From Nipponacmea schrenckii (Eukaryota; Mollusca; Gastropoda; Lottiidae): a DNA stretch of 64,000 bases. Position numbers and translations under genes: made by a program. Of this stretch, positions 1 through 10,025 are shown piece after piece. The DNA lies in assembly GCA_030562195.1 (NCBI GenBank), contig JAUJPP010000003.1:29704602-29768601 (forward strand), read 5' to 3'. The notes beneath the pieces were generated by a model, which was not told the DNA's origin, made no database searches, and saw nothing but the letters and a program-made list of their open reading frames with translations. How positions within the stretch are numbered: the stretch's first letter is position 1; every line of letters starts with the position of its first letter.

Positions 1-56
1 CCAGCTGCTGATATCGCCTTACCTGTCGATTTAGGTCGACTGAACAACGTTTATTG
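1..56 (+). CDS. 3' end of an unidentified exon with splice donor
   Basis: Only one forward frame is open from the left edge; it encodes 18 residues beginning PAADIALPVDLGRLNN and then meets TATTG|GTAAGT, a strong splice donor, leaving two bases of a codon. The product is not recognised. Joining it directly to the exon at 396 gives an early stop, so either another exon lies between or the two are unrelated. Confidence is low because so little is visible. Confidence 0.3.
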
Positions 57-395
57 GTAAGTTTAAACAAACTGTTTAATAAAAATTGAATTAAAGTCGG
101 AATTGCAATGATTTAATAGATTTTGTCTGCTTGAATCACGTGTTACTATATATAGACATGCCACGCCTCTGGTTTGTTTACAAATGGCCTCCAACCATGA
201 ATAATGTTTTCTCTAATACTGTAAGGCCATCAAGAAAGCATTTCATTCAACTGCTTAGAAATAGCCTTGTTGCCTATAAGTATCATAAGTATAACAACAA
301 AAAAACCTATCCTATCATTTCAGATGTCAGTGTACTTACGTACACATATGGAATCCTGAGGAGTCAATTGAGTCTGGAGTGTGTGTGTGTTGCAG

Positions 396-530
396 GGAGG
401 TTGGGTGATGGACAAGAATGAGGGTCAACCTGGTGACTGTATTACACAGCATCCTGCTCTTCTTATGGTGTGTTTAGATCAAGGTATGCTGGATCTTGCC
501 TACAGCCATTACAAGCAGCACTATGGATAG
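396..530 (+). CDS. terminal exon, P2X7-type cysteine-rich C-terminal domain
   Basis: A TG-rich tract ending in TTGCAG at 391-395 makes a plausible 3' splice site. The exon reads 44 codons to a TAG at 528-530, and AATAAA follows at 592. The peptide has the spaced pattern C-I-T-Q-H-P, then V-C-L-D, then L-A-Y..Y-K-Q-H-Y-G. This resembles the zinc-binding cysteine-rich 'ballast' domain of P2X7 receptors, which is also found without the channel in many invertebrate proteins, often near transposons. The upstream CxC half of the domain is not visible, so this is a partial gene or an isolated captured exon. The family call is from recalled pattern; function is inferred only. Confidence 0.4.
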   Translation, partial: GGWVMDKNEGQPGDCITQHPALLMVCLDQGMLDLAYSHYKQHYG

Positions 531-1823
531 CTGAACAAATCTCAAATGCGTAAGTGAACATATTTGAGAAGTAAAACCATCTTTTGCAACAAATAAATTT
601 TTAACATGAAGTTGAGTATCTCATAGCATAATACTTTATCACATGTGTATGTTTTCCTAAACAATTTAAATAATGTCAAATAATGCAGCATTTAAGTATG
701 CATTCTAAATAAATATTAAATGTATTTTTATTATAATTATATTTCAGGCAGCACAGACTGAGATACTAGTATACTGCATAATACCATTGATTTGTATAGA
801 GGATAGGGATTTCCTTAGCATGAAGAGCGGGGAACCACTGGCTGAGTTTGATATAATGGAGATGGCTAAATAAACTGTAACATTATATTAGTTATCTCTT
901 TTTATTTCTTATGGTTCAGAATAAGGTTAACTAAATGATAATGACATGGTCCTGGGCCCTCCAGACCTCGGGGACAATCATAGATACAATGACAAAACAA
1001 ATTCATAAAAAAATCCAATTATTTCTTGATAGTTTAGAGTTCACTTTAGGGATCCAAAAAGTAACACAGTCTCTGCTTTATTTGAATGTTCATATTTAAA
1101 TGCTAGTGGTGGTGGAACATTGACTGTTTCAGGCTGGTCTGTTATTGTCCCATCCAAACAAGCCTGGCAGACCTCTCCCAATAATTGGTTGATAAACACT
1201 GAAAGAACAAACAAAAGGGATGTATTAGCTTATGTAAATTTTGATTGTATCAGTTTCGTGTTTACTGAAAAATTAAAAAAAAAAGAAATACCCATTCTTG
1301 TTAAACTCCTTTCCCTGATTTGCAAATTTATTGAAATGAAATGCTGGTATGAGTATTCTGTAAGGGTAAAATACAATATATGTGCAACTGAAAATAAAAA
1401 CTTTGATTAAAACAGTGTTTTGTGTAAGTTTACATTGCATTAAGATTAAAACAATCAATGAGAATTTGCCGAACAAGTCCAAAATTATGGTTGAAAATTG
1501 CTCTTTGTAAAAATAAATTTAAAAATCATGTGTACTCATGTTGATATTTTCAAAAAAGACATTCCTAGACTAAAAGTACTATTTTGAGGATGCTATTCCA
1601 ATTCTCATAAAATATTGCTAAAAAGACCTTGCTTAGACAATAGACCTAGAACAAGTAGGCCAACCCTTCATCGGTCAAGTCTATAATAATATTAATGTGT
1701 GTTTACAATAGAATTCTTAGGCCTGGATCTAGGCCTAGTTATTCTATTCAACTCTATTCTGCTGAACAGTATTAATTATTTCTTTGGTCCAAAACAAATA
1801 TAAATGGAAAGTTTCAAACTTAC
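531..1823. other. no convincing gene; possible alternative last exon at 748-871
   Basis: AT-rich sequence. The one coding hint is a good acceptor (TTATATTTCAG at about 747) followed by 40 open codons ending GCTAAATAAACTG near 871, where the stop overlaps an AATAAA signal. This could be an alternative 3' exon of the gene at 396, but the peptide is not recognised. Nothing else stands out. Confidence 0.3.
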
Positions 1824-2197
1824 TCTGGCTTTTTCCCGTTTGTCAAAACTCAAACTGTCAGTGTCGAACTTCAAGTTCAAAGGCTCACCGCTCACGCTTT
1901 GTTGCCACTGAGACATCGTCCTCAATATCCCTGACACCCAGAGCTTTAGGATTTCTGAAATATGATCCGAACTGCATCTTACTTCAAAAGCTGTCTTCTT
2001 GCCAACTGTGTCCCCATTTCAGACATGAACATGGGCGTACTGTCGAAGCAGTCCTCGGTGAAATTGACACTGCTCCATTTAATTTGTAGATGTCTAATCC
2101 GTATGGGTATTTTGCACTCTTTCCTCTCAAATTCGTCGTAATTTCTGGTTATGGGGGAACAGGTGAATACTGACATTCATGTTGTCATTTTTTTCGT
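1824..2197 (-). pseudogene. broken THAP-domain fragment
   Basis: On the minus strand an open frame at 2176-1979 contains IKWSSVNFTEDCFDS, the W and the (C/N)xxHF-like 'NFTEDCF' block of THAP zinc fingers, then LARRQLLK. A TAA interrupts it directly before DAVRIIFQK, the position where THAP domains normally show L-K-x-x-A-V-P. A further frame follows with a charged linker, and the minus strand ends in a GTAAGT donor at 1823-1818. The first zinc-binding cysteines are not seen. THAP domains bind DNA and are common in P-element, Harbinger and host genes. I read this as a decayed copy of a THAP gene, probably transposon-borne. Confidence 0.45.
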
Positions 2198-2449
2198 TCG
2201 AACAACCACCTACAACAAATCTTCGAGGCATTTTGCATAAATATTTATTCCTTTAACACCGTGATCAATAGCCACGTTTAGACAGCCAAAAGTAATCCGG
2301 GCCGAGTCCGGACCGAGCACGGCTTGGCAGAAAAAGTGACTGTCTAAACGGGTTGAGAGGGCTCGGCACCGTGCTAGTTTCAAGTGGGCCGAGCCCCGCA
2401 AGAAGAGGTGGTCTCGGTCCAGACCGAGCACGGTACGGCAAAATATTAG

Positions 2450-3982
2450 GGCACTGTTTTACTTACGCACCCCCCAAAGCTATCGATTTGAAACTTGGCA
2501 GAGAGTTACTTATATGTGTCCTGAATGTTCACAGCAAATTTCAGACGATTCCGACCATTCCTTCTATTTTTAATTATTTTTCAAAGTGTTGAAATGACTG
2601 AAATTTCTTCCGATAAATTGGATAATGGCGAAATAGCAGGGGGACTTAACTCTTTTGTTTAGTCGTACTTGCATTGAAATATCATTCAATTTCGGGTCAT
2701 TTCGACCAAAAATTGTCAACACTGCGATGTAACGAGTATAGCTGCAATCATTTTCGTTTGAGTTTACAAAATTGCCATGACTTTTTGCCCTACACATTGA
2801 TCTGAAAATTTACAATGCGATGACAGCAATGTATTGATTACTCACAACAATTTTCAGACCGATCCAATTTTAAAACAATCGAGTAATTCATATCGATTGA
2901 TTTAACACCTTAAGACTTGTCTGATCGGTCTGAAAATTGCTGGGACTAATCAGCAATCATTACTTAGACAAATTGCCACGTTTCGTGACGATATCGCGAT
3001 TGGAAATCATTTCAGATGCGATGCAGCGAGAGGGGCGAAGCGGGGTTACTTTATCGATTTATTTAACACAGTAAGACTTGTCTGATCAGTCTGAAAATTG
3101 CTGTGAGTAATCAGCAATCATTACTAAGACATATTGCCACGTTTCATATCGATATCGCGATTGAAAATAATTTCAGATACAATGCAGCAAAGGGGGTACA
3201 GCAGGATCTCTTTATCGATTAATTTTTCATAGTAAGGGTAGTCTGATCGGTCTGAAAATTGCTGTGACTAATCAGCAATCATTACTAAGCCATATTGCCA
3301 CGTTTCGTGTCGATATCGCGATTGGAAATAATTTTGGATGAGATGCAGCAAAATGGCATAGCGGTATGACTTTATCGATTAATTTTTCATAGTAAGGGTA
3401 GTCTGATCGGTCTGAAAATTGCTGTGAGTAATCAGCAATCATTACTAAGACATATTGCCACGTTTCGCGTCGATATCGCCATTGAAAATGATTTTGGATG
3501 CGATGCAGCAAAAGGGGCAAAGCGGCATGAATTACGCGATTGTTTTAAAATTGGATCGGTCTGAAAATTGTTACGAGTAATCAATACATTGCTGTCATCG
3601 CATTGTAAATTTTCAGATCAATGTGTACGGCAAAAAGTCATGGCAATTTTGTAAACTCAAACGAAAATGATTGCAGCTATACTCGTTACATCGCAGTGAA
3701 AAATTGACAATTTTTGGTCGAAATGACCCGAAATTGAATGATATTTCAAAACAAGTACGACAAAACAAAAGAGTTAAGTCCCCCTGCTATTTCGCCATTA
3801 TCCAATTTATCGGAAGAAATTTCAGTCATTTCAACACTTTGAAAAATAATTAAAAATAGAAGGAATGGTCGGAATCATCTGAAATTTGCTGTGAACATTC
3901 AGGACACATATAAGTAACTCTCTGCCAAGTTTCAAATCGATAGCTTTACGGGAAGTTGGGGGGTGCGTAAGTAAAACAGGCC
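2450..3982. mobile_element. foldback element with 8-bp TSD and tandem centre
   Basis: Arms of roughly 450 bp (2450-2890 and 3528-3982) are near-perfect inverted copies beginning GGC(A)CTGTTTTACTTACG. The same 8 bp, AATATTAG, flanks both ends (2442-2449 and 3983-3990). The centre holds about four tandem units, starting near 2921, 3082, 3243 and 3403, a period of ~160 bp. No transposase. An 8-bp duplication is compatible with hAT, P, Merlin or Mutator superfamilies; I cannot choose between them. It sits inside the element at 2269-4549. Confidence 0.8.
2891..3527. repeat. four ~160-bp tandem units in foldback centre
   Basis: Each unit contains CTGATC(G/A)GTCTGAAAATTGC, then AATCAGCAATCATTACT, then TTGCCACGTTTC and a CGATATCGC block. 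Spacings between successive CTGATC starts are 161, 161 and 160 bp. Confidence 0.85.
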
Positions 3983-4143
3983 AATATTAGTGCTGTGTAA
4001 ACGCGCCACTGGGCCGAGTGCACTTGGCCCACTTTGCTGAGACCTTTTGCGCTTGCGCTATAATGGCCTTGACCTTTTAACTTATTCCGCGGGAACGACA
4101 AGCTAGGCTAATATTATTATTTACATCAAACATCTGCGTTAAA

Positions 4144-4302
4144 ATGTGTGCCCAACGCGGAGCTACTTGGACTGATGAAGAAACCGAAGCTTTGATCGCT
4201 ATTTGGGGTGACGAGACCATACAAGTTCAACTGGAAGGTGCTCGCCACAACCACAAAATTTATGAGACAATCGCTGTGTGTCTCAAAATTGACGATTCTT
4301 AA
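4144..4302 (+). CDS. Myb/SANT-like DNA-binding domain, first exon
   Basis: An ATG at 4144 opens 52 codons. The peptide has RGATWTDEETEALIAIW, then GDETIQVQLEGARHN and HKIYETIA. This is the first two helices of the Myb/SANT-like (MSANTD-type) domain of Harbinger-associated and related host proteins, including the conserved W and acidic cluster. After ETIA the domain should continue with a third helix, but the frame stops at TAA 4300-4302. A GTGTGT immediately after the last conserved codon could be a splice donor, so this may be exon 1, or a truncated fossil. It lies within the inverted-repeat element at 2269-4549. Family call is good; activity is unknown. Confidence 0.6.
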   Translation: MCAQRGATWTDEETEALIAIWGDETIQVQLEGARHNHKIYETIAVCLKIDDS

Positions 4303-4549
4303 ATTTCGTTTTCGCTTTGAACGAAACAAAATTAACAAAAACTTAAAAATCAAGAATTTGTTTATGTTAGGCGCCATTTTGTCTTTTAGTGTTCTTTTCA
4401 CCTCCTTTGACTAGAGAGCATGTCTATTTTTAGATTCTGGCCTAGTGAAAACAGTGCTGTGTAAACGGTACCGACCAAGCGGGCCGAGCCCGGACCGAGC
4501 ACGGCTCACTTCAAGTAGGCCAGATTTCATGGCTGTCTAAACGCGGCTA

Positions 4550-5214
4550 ATGGCGCTTGTTTACAATTCGTTACCGCGATGACGTCATATCCGCCTTCTC
4601 CACTTCCACTCAACTATTGATCGGGAAATTCTCGCGCGAATATTTAAAACACGAATAACTTCGTTATAAGTTATTTATTTATCATAATTTACATATTTTT
4701 TGTTTAGTGTTATATTTACTATTCATTGAACGAAAGTACCCTGTGGCGTGTCAGCTTCACTTTAAGATTAGTTTCTATAATTCCATCCAAGTTTTATGCT
4801 AAGTAGTTGAAATCTATTTAATTTTAATATATTATTTATTATATCATTATAGCCTATGTAGGCCTATGTACGTGCGTGTGTATAAGTGTATGCATTCTAT
4901 AGCATATCCTGAGAGAGTGTGTATGCATGTATGTATGTAGGCCTATTCATCATTTTATAACTTGATTATATAAATAAAAATACCTATATTACAGTTATTA
5001 TGCCTATTATCATTTAAAAGATAACCAAAAAGCCATTTAAAAATTCGGTTAAAAGGCCCTGCTTCAGTTAGAAACTGTTCTGTCTTGATATTAATGTCCA
5101 CGGAGCAGTCCACTTTAAAATTATTAAAATTAGCTTATTTAATTCCCCTATTTATTTGAAAAAAAAAATGCGTACAAATATGCCAAATTGTGCGCTTAGA
5201 GTATCACGTGACAT
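4550..5214. other. AT-rich spacer, no gene seen
   Basis: Contains TGACGTCA at about 4579, short TG-rich runs near 4870-4945 and two TAGGCCTA palindromes. No open frame or repeat boundary could be supported. Confidence 0.5.
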
Positions 5215-6804
5215 GTCCGCCATTACGAGCGTGAAATTTGCCTAGCCTCGTTCCCGTTTCACGTATTAGTTAATGGCGTCAAGGCGAAATATTTTTTGTT
5301 TACATAAATTTTTCGTTGTTCAACGATCAAAGTGAAAAAGAATGGATCAAAGAAAATACACGAAAAGTGGAGGAACATCTTGTACGATCAACGGCTGTAC
5401 CAATAATAGGCGAAAAATCAACCAGTGGAAGGAAATGGTGTTTGAAGTTCATCACCTTACCCACGAAAAATGTCCATGTTTGTTACCTTTCCGATTTTTA
5501 TCGATGCCGTCTAATCTTGAACCAGCTCAACTCGAATGGATGAAGGCTATCAATCGCAAATTTCTACCAAAGAAAATTTATGTTTGTTCTGAACATTGTA
5601 TCGGAGGAGTTCCGACGCCAGTAAATCCCATTCCTAAGTTAAAGCTTGGTTACGAGGCGATTGTTACACCTGGCAGGCGCAAGTTATTGAGGCGTGATGA
5701 TACAACAGGTGCGGCTGTGAAAAAACGGAAGTTATCGATAGATAGGAACGAAGAGCAGCTACCTGTTTGATTAATGACAATGATTCTTTATTATACACGG
5801 GTGTGAAGAAAGAGGTGTTTTTTGTTTTTTTTTAATTAGTTGAGTGTAGGACTGCTTTCAATATTTTCACCTTTTAGGCCTAATTAGATATTGCAGGTCA
5901 AATATTACTTGTTCTTATGAGGCTAAGGTTAAATTTAATATTTATGTAGACGCTTTGGAATTTCTAAAAGTCTTGCCAGTAAAATATTTAGTTCTTAGAT
6001 TCCTGTTCTTGCTGACAAATTGAAATCCTTAATTATTTGGCTATTTTGAGGGATGATTTAATTCGAGAAATTGACAATGATGCTTATTTATTATGTAAAA
6101 TATGGATAGATCAGATATTGACTTTGTTATATATATTTTCCCACCCGCATCATTAAATAAATGCTTATTACCTTCTGTATTTCATTGCATTTGCACTAAC
6201 CCTAGCTATCCTCATTTATTCAGACCTCGAAAATTATTTGTCAATTAACTATTCTTCTCAGAAAAAAAATTATAGTGCAAAGCTAAGACTGGGATCTAGC
6301 TATTGGTGAAGACCACAATCCCTTACAGATTTAGATTTACAGAAAATTTTTTATAAGCCTTGTCAGAATGTAAGTACAAGAATATCAATAAGTGGCTTTG
6401 GGTGAGACATATGAGTGATAGGTGAAGGGAATGAAGGATTAACATGCTTACTATTTAATTTGACAATTTATTCTTTTCAACAAATCATCAAGAGAACAAA
6501 TCACGAAAATTAAGTGAACTGTTTTCATTAAAATTCTTTCAATTATTCAAGTAGGGCAATCATATTTTTATAAATAAAACTGGGTCACAAATGTCAACAA
6601 ACATAAAAACTATCCAAAAATGCGATATGACGGGTAATATCAGCACGAATTTCAATAAAACACTGCCCACGTAGACAGTCAGTAAAATAGAGTTAATTAA
6701 ATATAAATTGGATCAAATATCTTCTAAAGGCTAGTGAAATGGCACAAAAATGACGATCAGATTAGGCCTACTCGACGTGAAATTTCACTCTCGTAATGGC
6801 GGAT
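5215..6804 (+). mobile_element. inverted-repeat element carrying a THAP ORF
   Basis: A 25-bp inverted repeat, CCGCCATTACGAG(C/A)GTGAAATTT with one mismatch, lies at 5215-5239 and 6780-6804. It encloses the THAP reading frame at 5342 and about 1 kb of AT-rich sequence with no transposase. The outer boundaries and any TSD are not clear. It may be a non-autonomous DNA transposon bearing a THAP exon, or two facing promoter-like repeats around a THAP gene fragment. Confidence 0.5.
5342..5770 (+). CDS. THAP-type zinc-finger protein, short
   Basis: 142 codons from the ATG at 5342; an overlapping frame at 5316 is a shadow. Residues 14-19 give C-x4-C (CTINGC), an invariant-type W follows in EWMKAINRK, and residues 87-90 give CSEH followed by CIGG. 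The block V-P-T-P-V-N-P-I-P-K-L-K-L-G-Y is the classic THAP C-terminal stretch. The usual HF is HC here. After about residue 110 there is only a basic linker (RRKLLRR, VKKRKL, a likely nuclear localisation signal). There is no transposase or coiled coil, so it is either a domain-only gene or the first exon of a longer one. Inferred role: sequence-specific DNA binding in the nucleus. Confidence 0.65.
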   Translation: MDQRKYTKSGGTSCTINGCTNNRRKINQWKEMVFEVHHLTHEKCPCLLPFRFLSMPSNLEPAQLEWMKAINRKFLPKKIYVCSEHCIGGVPTPVNPIPKLKLGYEAIVTPGRRKLLRRDDTTGAAVKKRKLSIDRNEEQLPV

Positions 6805-8540
6805 TTCACAACAGCGCCTCTAGTGGCAGATATTTAAACTAGGGGCGACAACTGAAAAAAACCGCCTATATCTATGATTGCTGTTCTAATAAATATATGA
6901 TTTCATCGTGTACTATATTATTTCAAGTATTAATGATGTAATAAGCCCATTACAACTATATTTAGAAATCAGAAATTTCGTCACCAGATCTCTAATGTTG
7001 TCGACGAGTTGCCATATAGACGAGTTGACTGGTATTCGTTGCAAAAAAACAACATCAAATACACGTCCGGTGTAGAATTATATGTGGTCCGGGTCTTGCC
7101 TTCGAGATAAAAGGGGCTGTACTCTATTGCGCAATACTTGTTGGTTTCGTTAGTTTCAGGTGAGTATCTATTTGCAAAAATCTTTGTTTTATTTTCATAC
7201 GCCCACTTGAAAATGTGTTATTCATTCCCTTCGTCTTTGCCACGTGCGTTTGTCTGTCTGTCAATATCTTTTATAGGCTACTATAGAAGCAGGTGTTGTA
7301 ATGAAAATGCAAAATGGCAGGCCTAAGTCCGAGTGTTAGGGTGTTTTGAGACGAGTCTCAATGAAAGCACTGGCCTAGGTCACAGAACAATATTGATTTG
7401 TGCGAGTGAGACTTGAACTCTTGAAGTCCTGATTCATTACTGTATATCAATTGTCTTTGTGAATGCAGTAGGCCTACACCACATAAATTCGCAAACAGTG
7501 CAAAAAGGAAGTAAATCTCATTTTTTCATCCTGTCTTAGCATGAACAAAAAATTTTAGTTCTCAATAATAGTCAATATCACTATATATTCATCAGTGAAC
7601 TTACCTGATGTCATAAAGTAACAAAATGACTTAAAATCTGGAAAACTCACAAAACTAAATCATTTTTGAAAAACGCTGAAAGGGATGTACTGTGTCTTGG
7701 CATGAACATAGAATTTTAGTTTTCAAGAAAGGTCTATATGAGTAGGCCCTATATATCCATAAATTTTGAAAAAAAGCTTATATTTATTGATTAATAGAGC
7801 TCTTATTGGCTAAGTTTAAAATGACCTATTACCGGTATCCCTTTAATCAAGTTATTAAGCGTTGTTCAGTAATCAAATGCATCTTTTTGGATACTTACTT
7901 ATTTTTTTGGATATTTACTTATTCATTTATGATATGGCAGCTAATATATTTACTGATGAACAGAGCTCTTATTGGCTAAGTTTACATGTTAGGTTCATTC
8001 TAAGACCGATTATCCCTTTAAAATCATCTATGCCTCTGATGCATGTGGCTTTCATGTCAGTTTTTATTAAACAAGTCATAATCAACATTTGACAATTCTT
8101 GAATTAGGCCTAAGGTAATTTGCATAACAGTAGATTATAAAGTTATTAGAGAATAAAGAAGTTCATTTAATTTGTTATAAACAGAACAGGTCCTTCTTTT
8201 CTGCATATTTAAAGGTCATAGGAAATGATTTTAAATATTCAATTTGTTGTGTTTAGTGTTTTTCTATAACTGGAAGCACTTTTAGTATCAAATCCGCAAA
8301 ATGTAAAAAAAATTTTGCATCGTTATGTTTGCAATATGCATTTGAAATCTGGCTTTTTATACGCCCACATGGAAATGTGCACCATAAAACTAATAGGCCC
8401 TAATAATGATTGTACATCCAAACCAATCATGAAGAAGATAATGGTGATCACAGTTTAAATTAATAAGCTGGATTCTAATGACAGGATACAAAGTGAGTCA
8501 AATCCAAATTAAAAAACACTGTCATATAAAAAAACATTTT
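6805..8540. other. degenerate repeats, no gene
   Basis: Two remnants of pearl-type heads (TACGCCCAC at about 7198 and TATACGCCCACATGG at about 8358). From about 7540 to 8021 the sequence resembles a diverged version of the 466-bp TTAA element, with two right-end-like CCCTTTAA sites at 7840-7846 and about 8014-8021, each preceded by the phrase GAGCTCTTATTGGCTAAG (7797, 7963). That suggests a local duplication. Small ORFs here have no recognisable product. Confidence 0.4.
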
Positions 8541-8554
8541 TTTCCAACGTTTCC

Positions 8555-8590
8555 CTCTTATACAATAGAGCTTCCTCAGGGAGGGCTAAA
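8555..8590 (-). ncRNA. hammerhead-like core at 3' end of Penelope fragment (degenerate)
   Basis: On the minus strand CTGAGGA, a CTCT/AGAG stem and GGAAACGTT follow one another just downstream of the Penelope coding end. This matches the CTGANGA...GAAA order of hammerhead ribozymes known in Penelope-like elements. Stem III would be the palindrome ACGT, which could pair only between two copies, and stem I is only about 3 bp. Probably decayed or dimer-dependent. Confidence 0.4.
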
Positions 8591-8748
8591 TACAAAATGA
8601 AGAGAAAAAGACAGTACAAAAATTATGACGTCATAATGCTAATGACCTCACCAGTCCTACATAACAACATTGATAACAAAATTTCATCAATGGAAAAGTA
8701 CCAAAATTTTAAAGAGAGTGTTGATCTAAATTATAGTAAGGCCTATAG

Positions 8749-9551
8749 TTATTTGGAAAAGTTTTTCAGGCTGTCAGGATTATGTTCATTTAAGCCATTA
8801 GGCCACACAGTATTCAGTCTATGTATCCAGAATGACTCTGCCAAATCTAATTTATGTTTGTCTTCATGGTATATTTTCTGAAGGATAGTCCAAGTTAAGG
8901 AATGACCTGGAATGTTAAAATGTGGAGCCACTCTAGGTGCTTTACCATCTTTTTTAAATTTAATGTTTGAACGATGCTTATTAAGCCTTACACTAAATGA
9001 AGTAACAGTTTGCCCTACATATTGAATTCCACATTCCGAACATGTTAAACAATAAATCACATAATTGGATGTGCAATTAACAGCATCTTTGATGAAAAAC
9101 ACTCTTGGAGTCTTTACTTGTTATTGTCTTGGTGGTATTGATGGTGTTACATGCTTTACATTGAGGTCTTCGTTGTAAGCAAGGTGAGCATCCCCAAGTA
9201 TCTACATTCGCAGGCCTATCAATTTTATTCCGTAACTTATTAGCGTGAAGGATGTCACCAATAGTCTTGTTTCTTTTTTCTGCCATGATGATCTTACTAC
9301 TGTTCATAACTCTCTTCATTCTTTCACTGGTATCTAATAATGTTTTATCTTTAGCCATATTTCTGATGTTAGGTTGACGAGGATCATATTATGTTGTAAC
9401 CCAGGGTATGATCTTTTTGTTGCTGTCATTGTCTTTTATATTGGTCTTATAGTGAAGGAGTTCTTGACGAGTTTGAAGTTGAACTTTATTGAAAGCATTC
9501 TTTATTGTTTTATTTTTATATCCACATTTTTTAAGGTACAAAGGAAATTTC
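8749..9551 (-). pseudogene. Penelope-like element, C-terminal linker and GIY-YIG endonuclease, broken
   Basis: Minus-strand frames in order: 9551-9389 (GYKNKTIKNAF..V, then KKIIPWVTT), an in-frame TAA, then 9358-9090 in the same frame (AEKRNKTIG, followed by a Cys cluster CSPC..PQCKAC), then a frameshift near 9095 into 9102-8749. The last part shows YVIYCLTC, YVGQT, RLNKHR and ESFWIHRLNT, which are the GIY, YIG, Arg and Glu elements of the GIY-YIG nuclease. Penelope-like elements encode reverse transcriptase followed by this endonuclease. The RT is almost wholly missing. One nonsense codon and one frameshift show it is dead. It continues at 11074-11155 beyond two inserted elements. Confidence 0.85.
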
Positions 9552-9555
9552 TTAA

Positions 9556-10021
9556 AGGGATAATAGGCGTTAGAACGAACATCAAAAATTAAGTTCACTC
9601 AAATTTGGACAATAACAGTATATATCCATCAGTGGACTTACCTATACATCAAAATCCCTCTAAAATCCGATAAATCCCCAAAATAAAGTAGTTAATCATA
9701 AAACGCTTGAGCCATCCATCAAGCGATTTTCAAATCGTGTAAATATAAAGGGAAGTAACTCTAACATGTGGGTTTTCACGCGTCCTTGACCCCTACTGTT
9801 GAATTCCACAATGATGTTTTAGCGTTGATTCACCAGACGCTTTTATTCTCAAACTGAATGGAATCGTCGCTGGCTCACTTTTTTTTAAAATTCCGAATAT
9901 ATTTTTATTGTGACTTTTTAAAATTTGGTAAAATGTGGGATGCATACTTATTTAACTTATAGTCAATATGAAACACAAATATAAGCCGTAGGACGAGTGT
10001 ATTCTAACGCCTATTATCCCT
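9556..10021 (-). mobile_element. 466-bp TTAA-inserting MITE, copy 1
   Basis: Inverted ends AGGGATAATAGGCGTTAGAA, flanked by TTAA at 9552-9555 and 10022-10025. A second copy of exactly the same length, in the opposite orientation, is at 31734-32199. TTAA duplication suggests piggyBac or Kolobok mobilisation; no coding capacity. Confidence 0.85.
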
Positions 10022-10025
10022 TTAA

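Larger units (their letters stand above)
2269..4549 (+). mobile_element. outer inverted-repeat DNA element (Harbinger-like?) with Myb/SANT exon
   Basis: The ends are inverted copies: TAGCC-CGTTTAGACAGCC at 2269-2287 and its complement at 4531-4549. Subterminal CCGAGC/GGACCGAGCACGG blocks occur on both sides (about 2303, 2411, 4482). It carries the Myb/SANT exon at 4144 and is interrupted by the foldback at 2450-3982. PIF/Harbinger elements encode a Myb-like protein beside the transposase, which fits, but the 3-bp TSD expected of Harbinger is not clear here and no transposase remains. Non-autonomous copy. Confidence 0.5.

Noticed and set aside
2353..2592. 79-aa ORF MRGLGTVLVSSG
   Set aside because: Spans the boundary between the outer element and the foldback arm; not conserved as a unit.
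4165..4190. CTGATGA...GAAA in the SANT exon as a hammerhead
   Set aside because: The string is part of the codons for T-D-E-E-T-E and has no stem II or stem I pairing.
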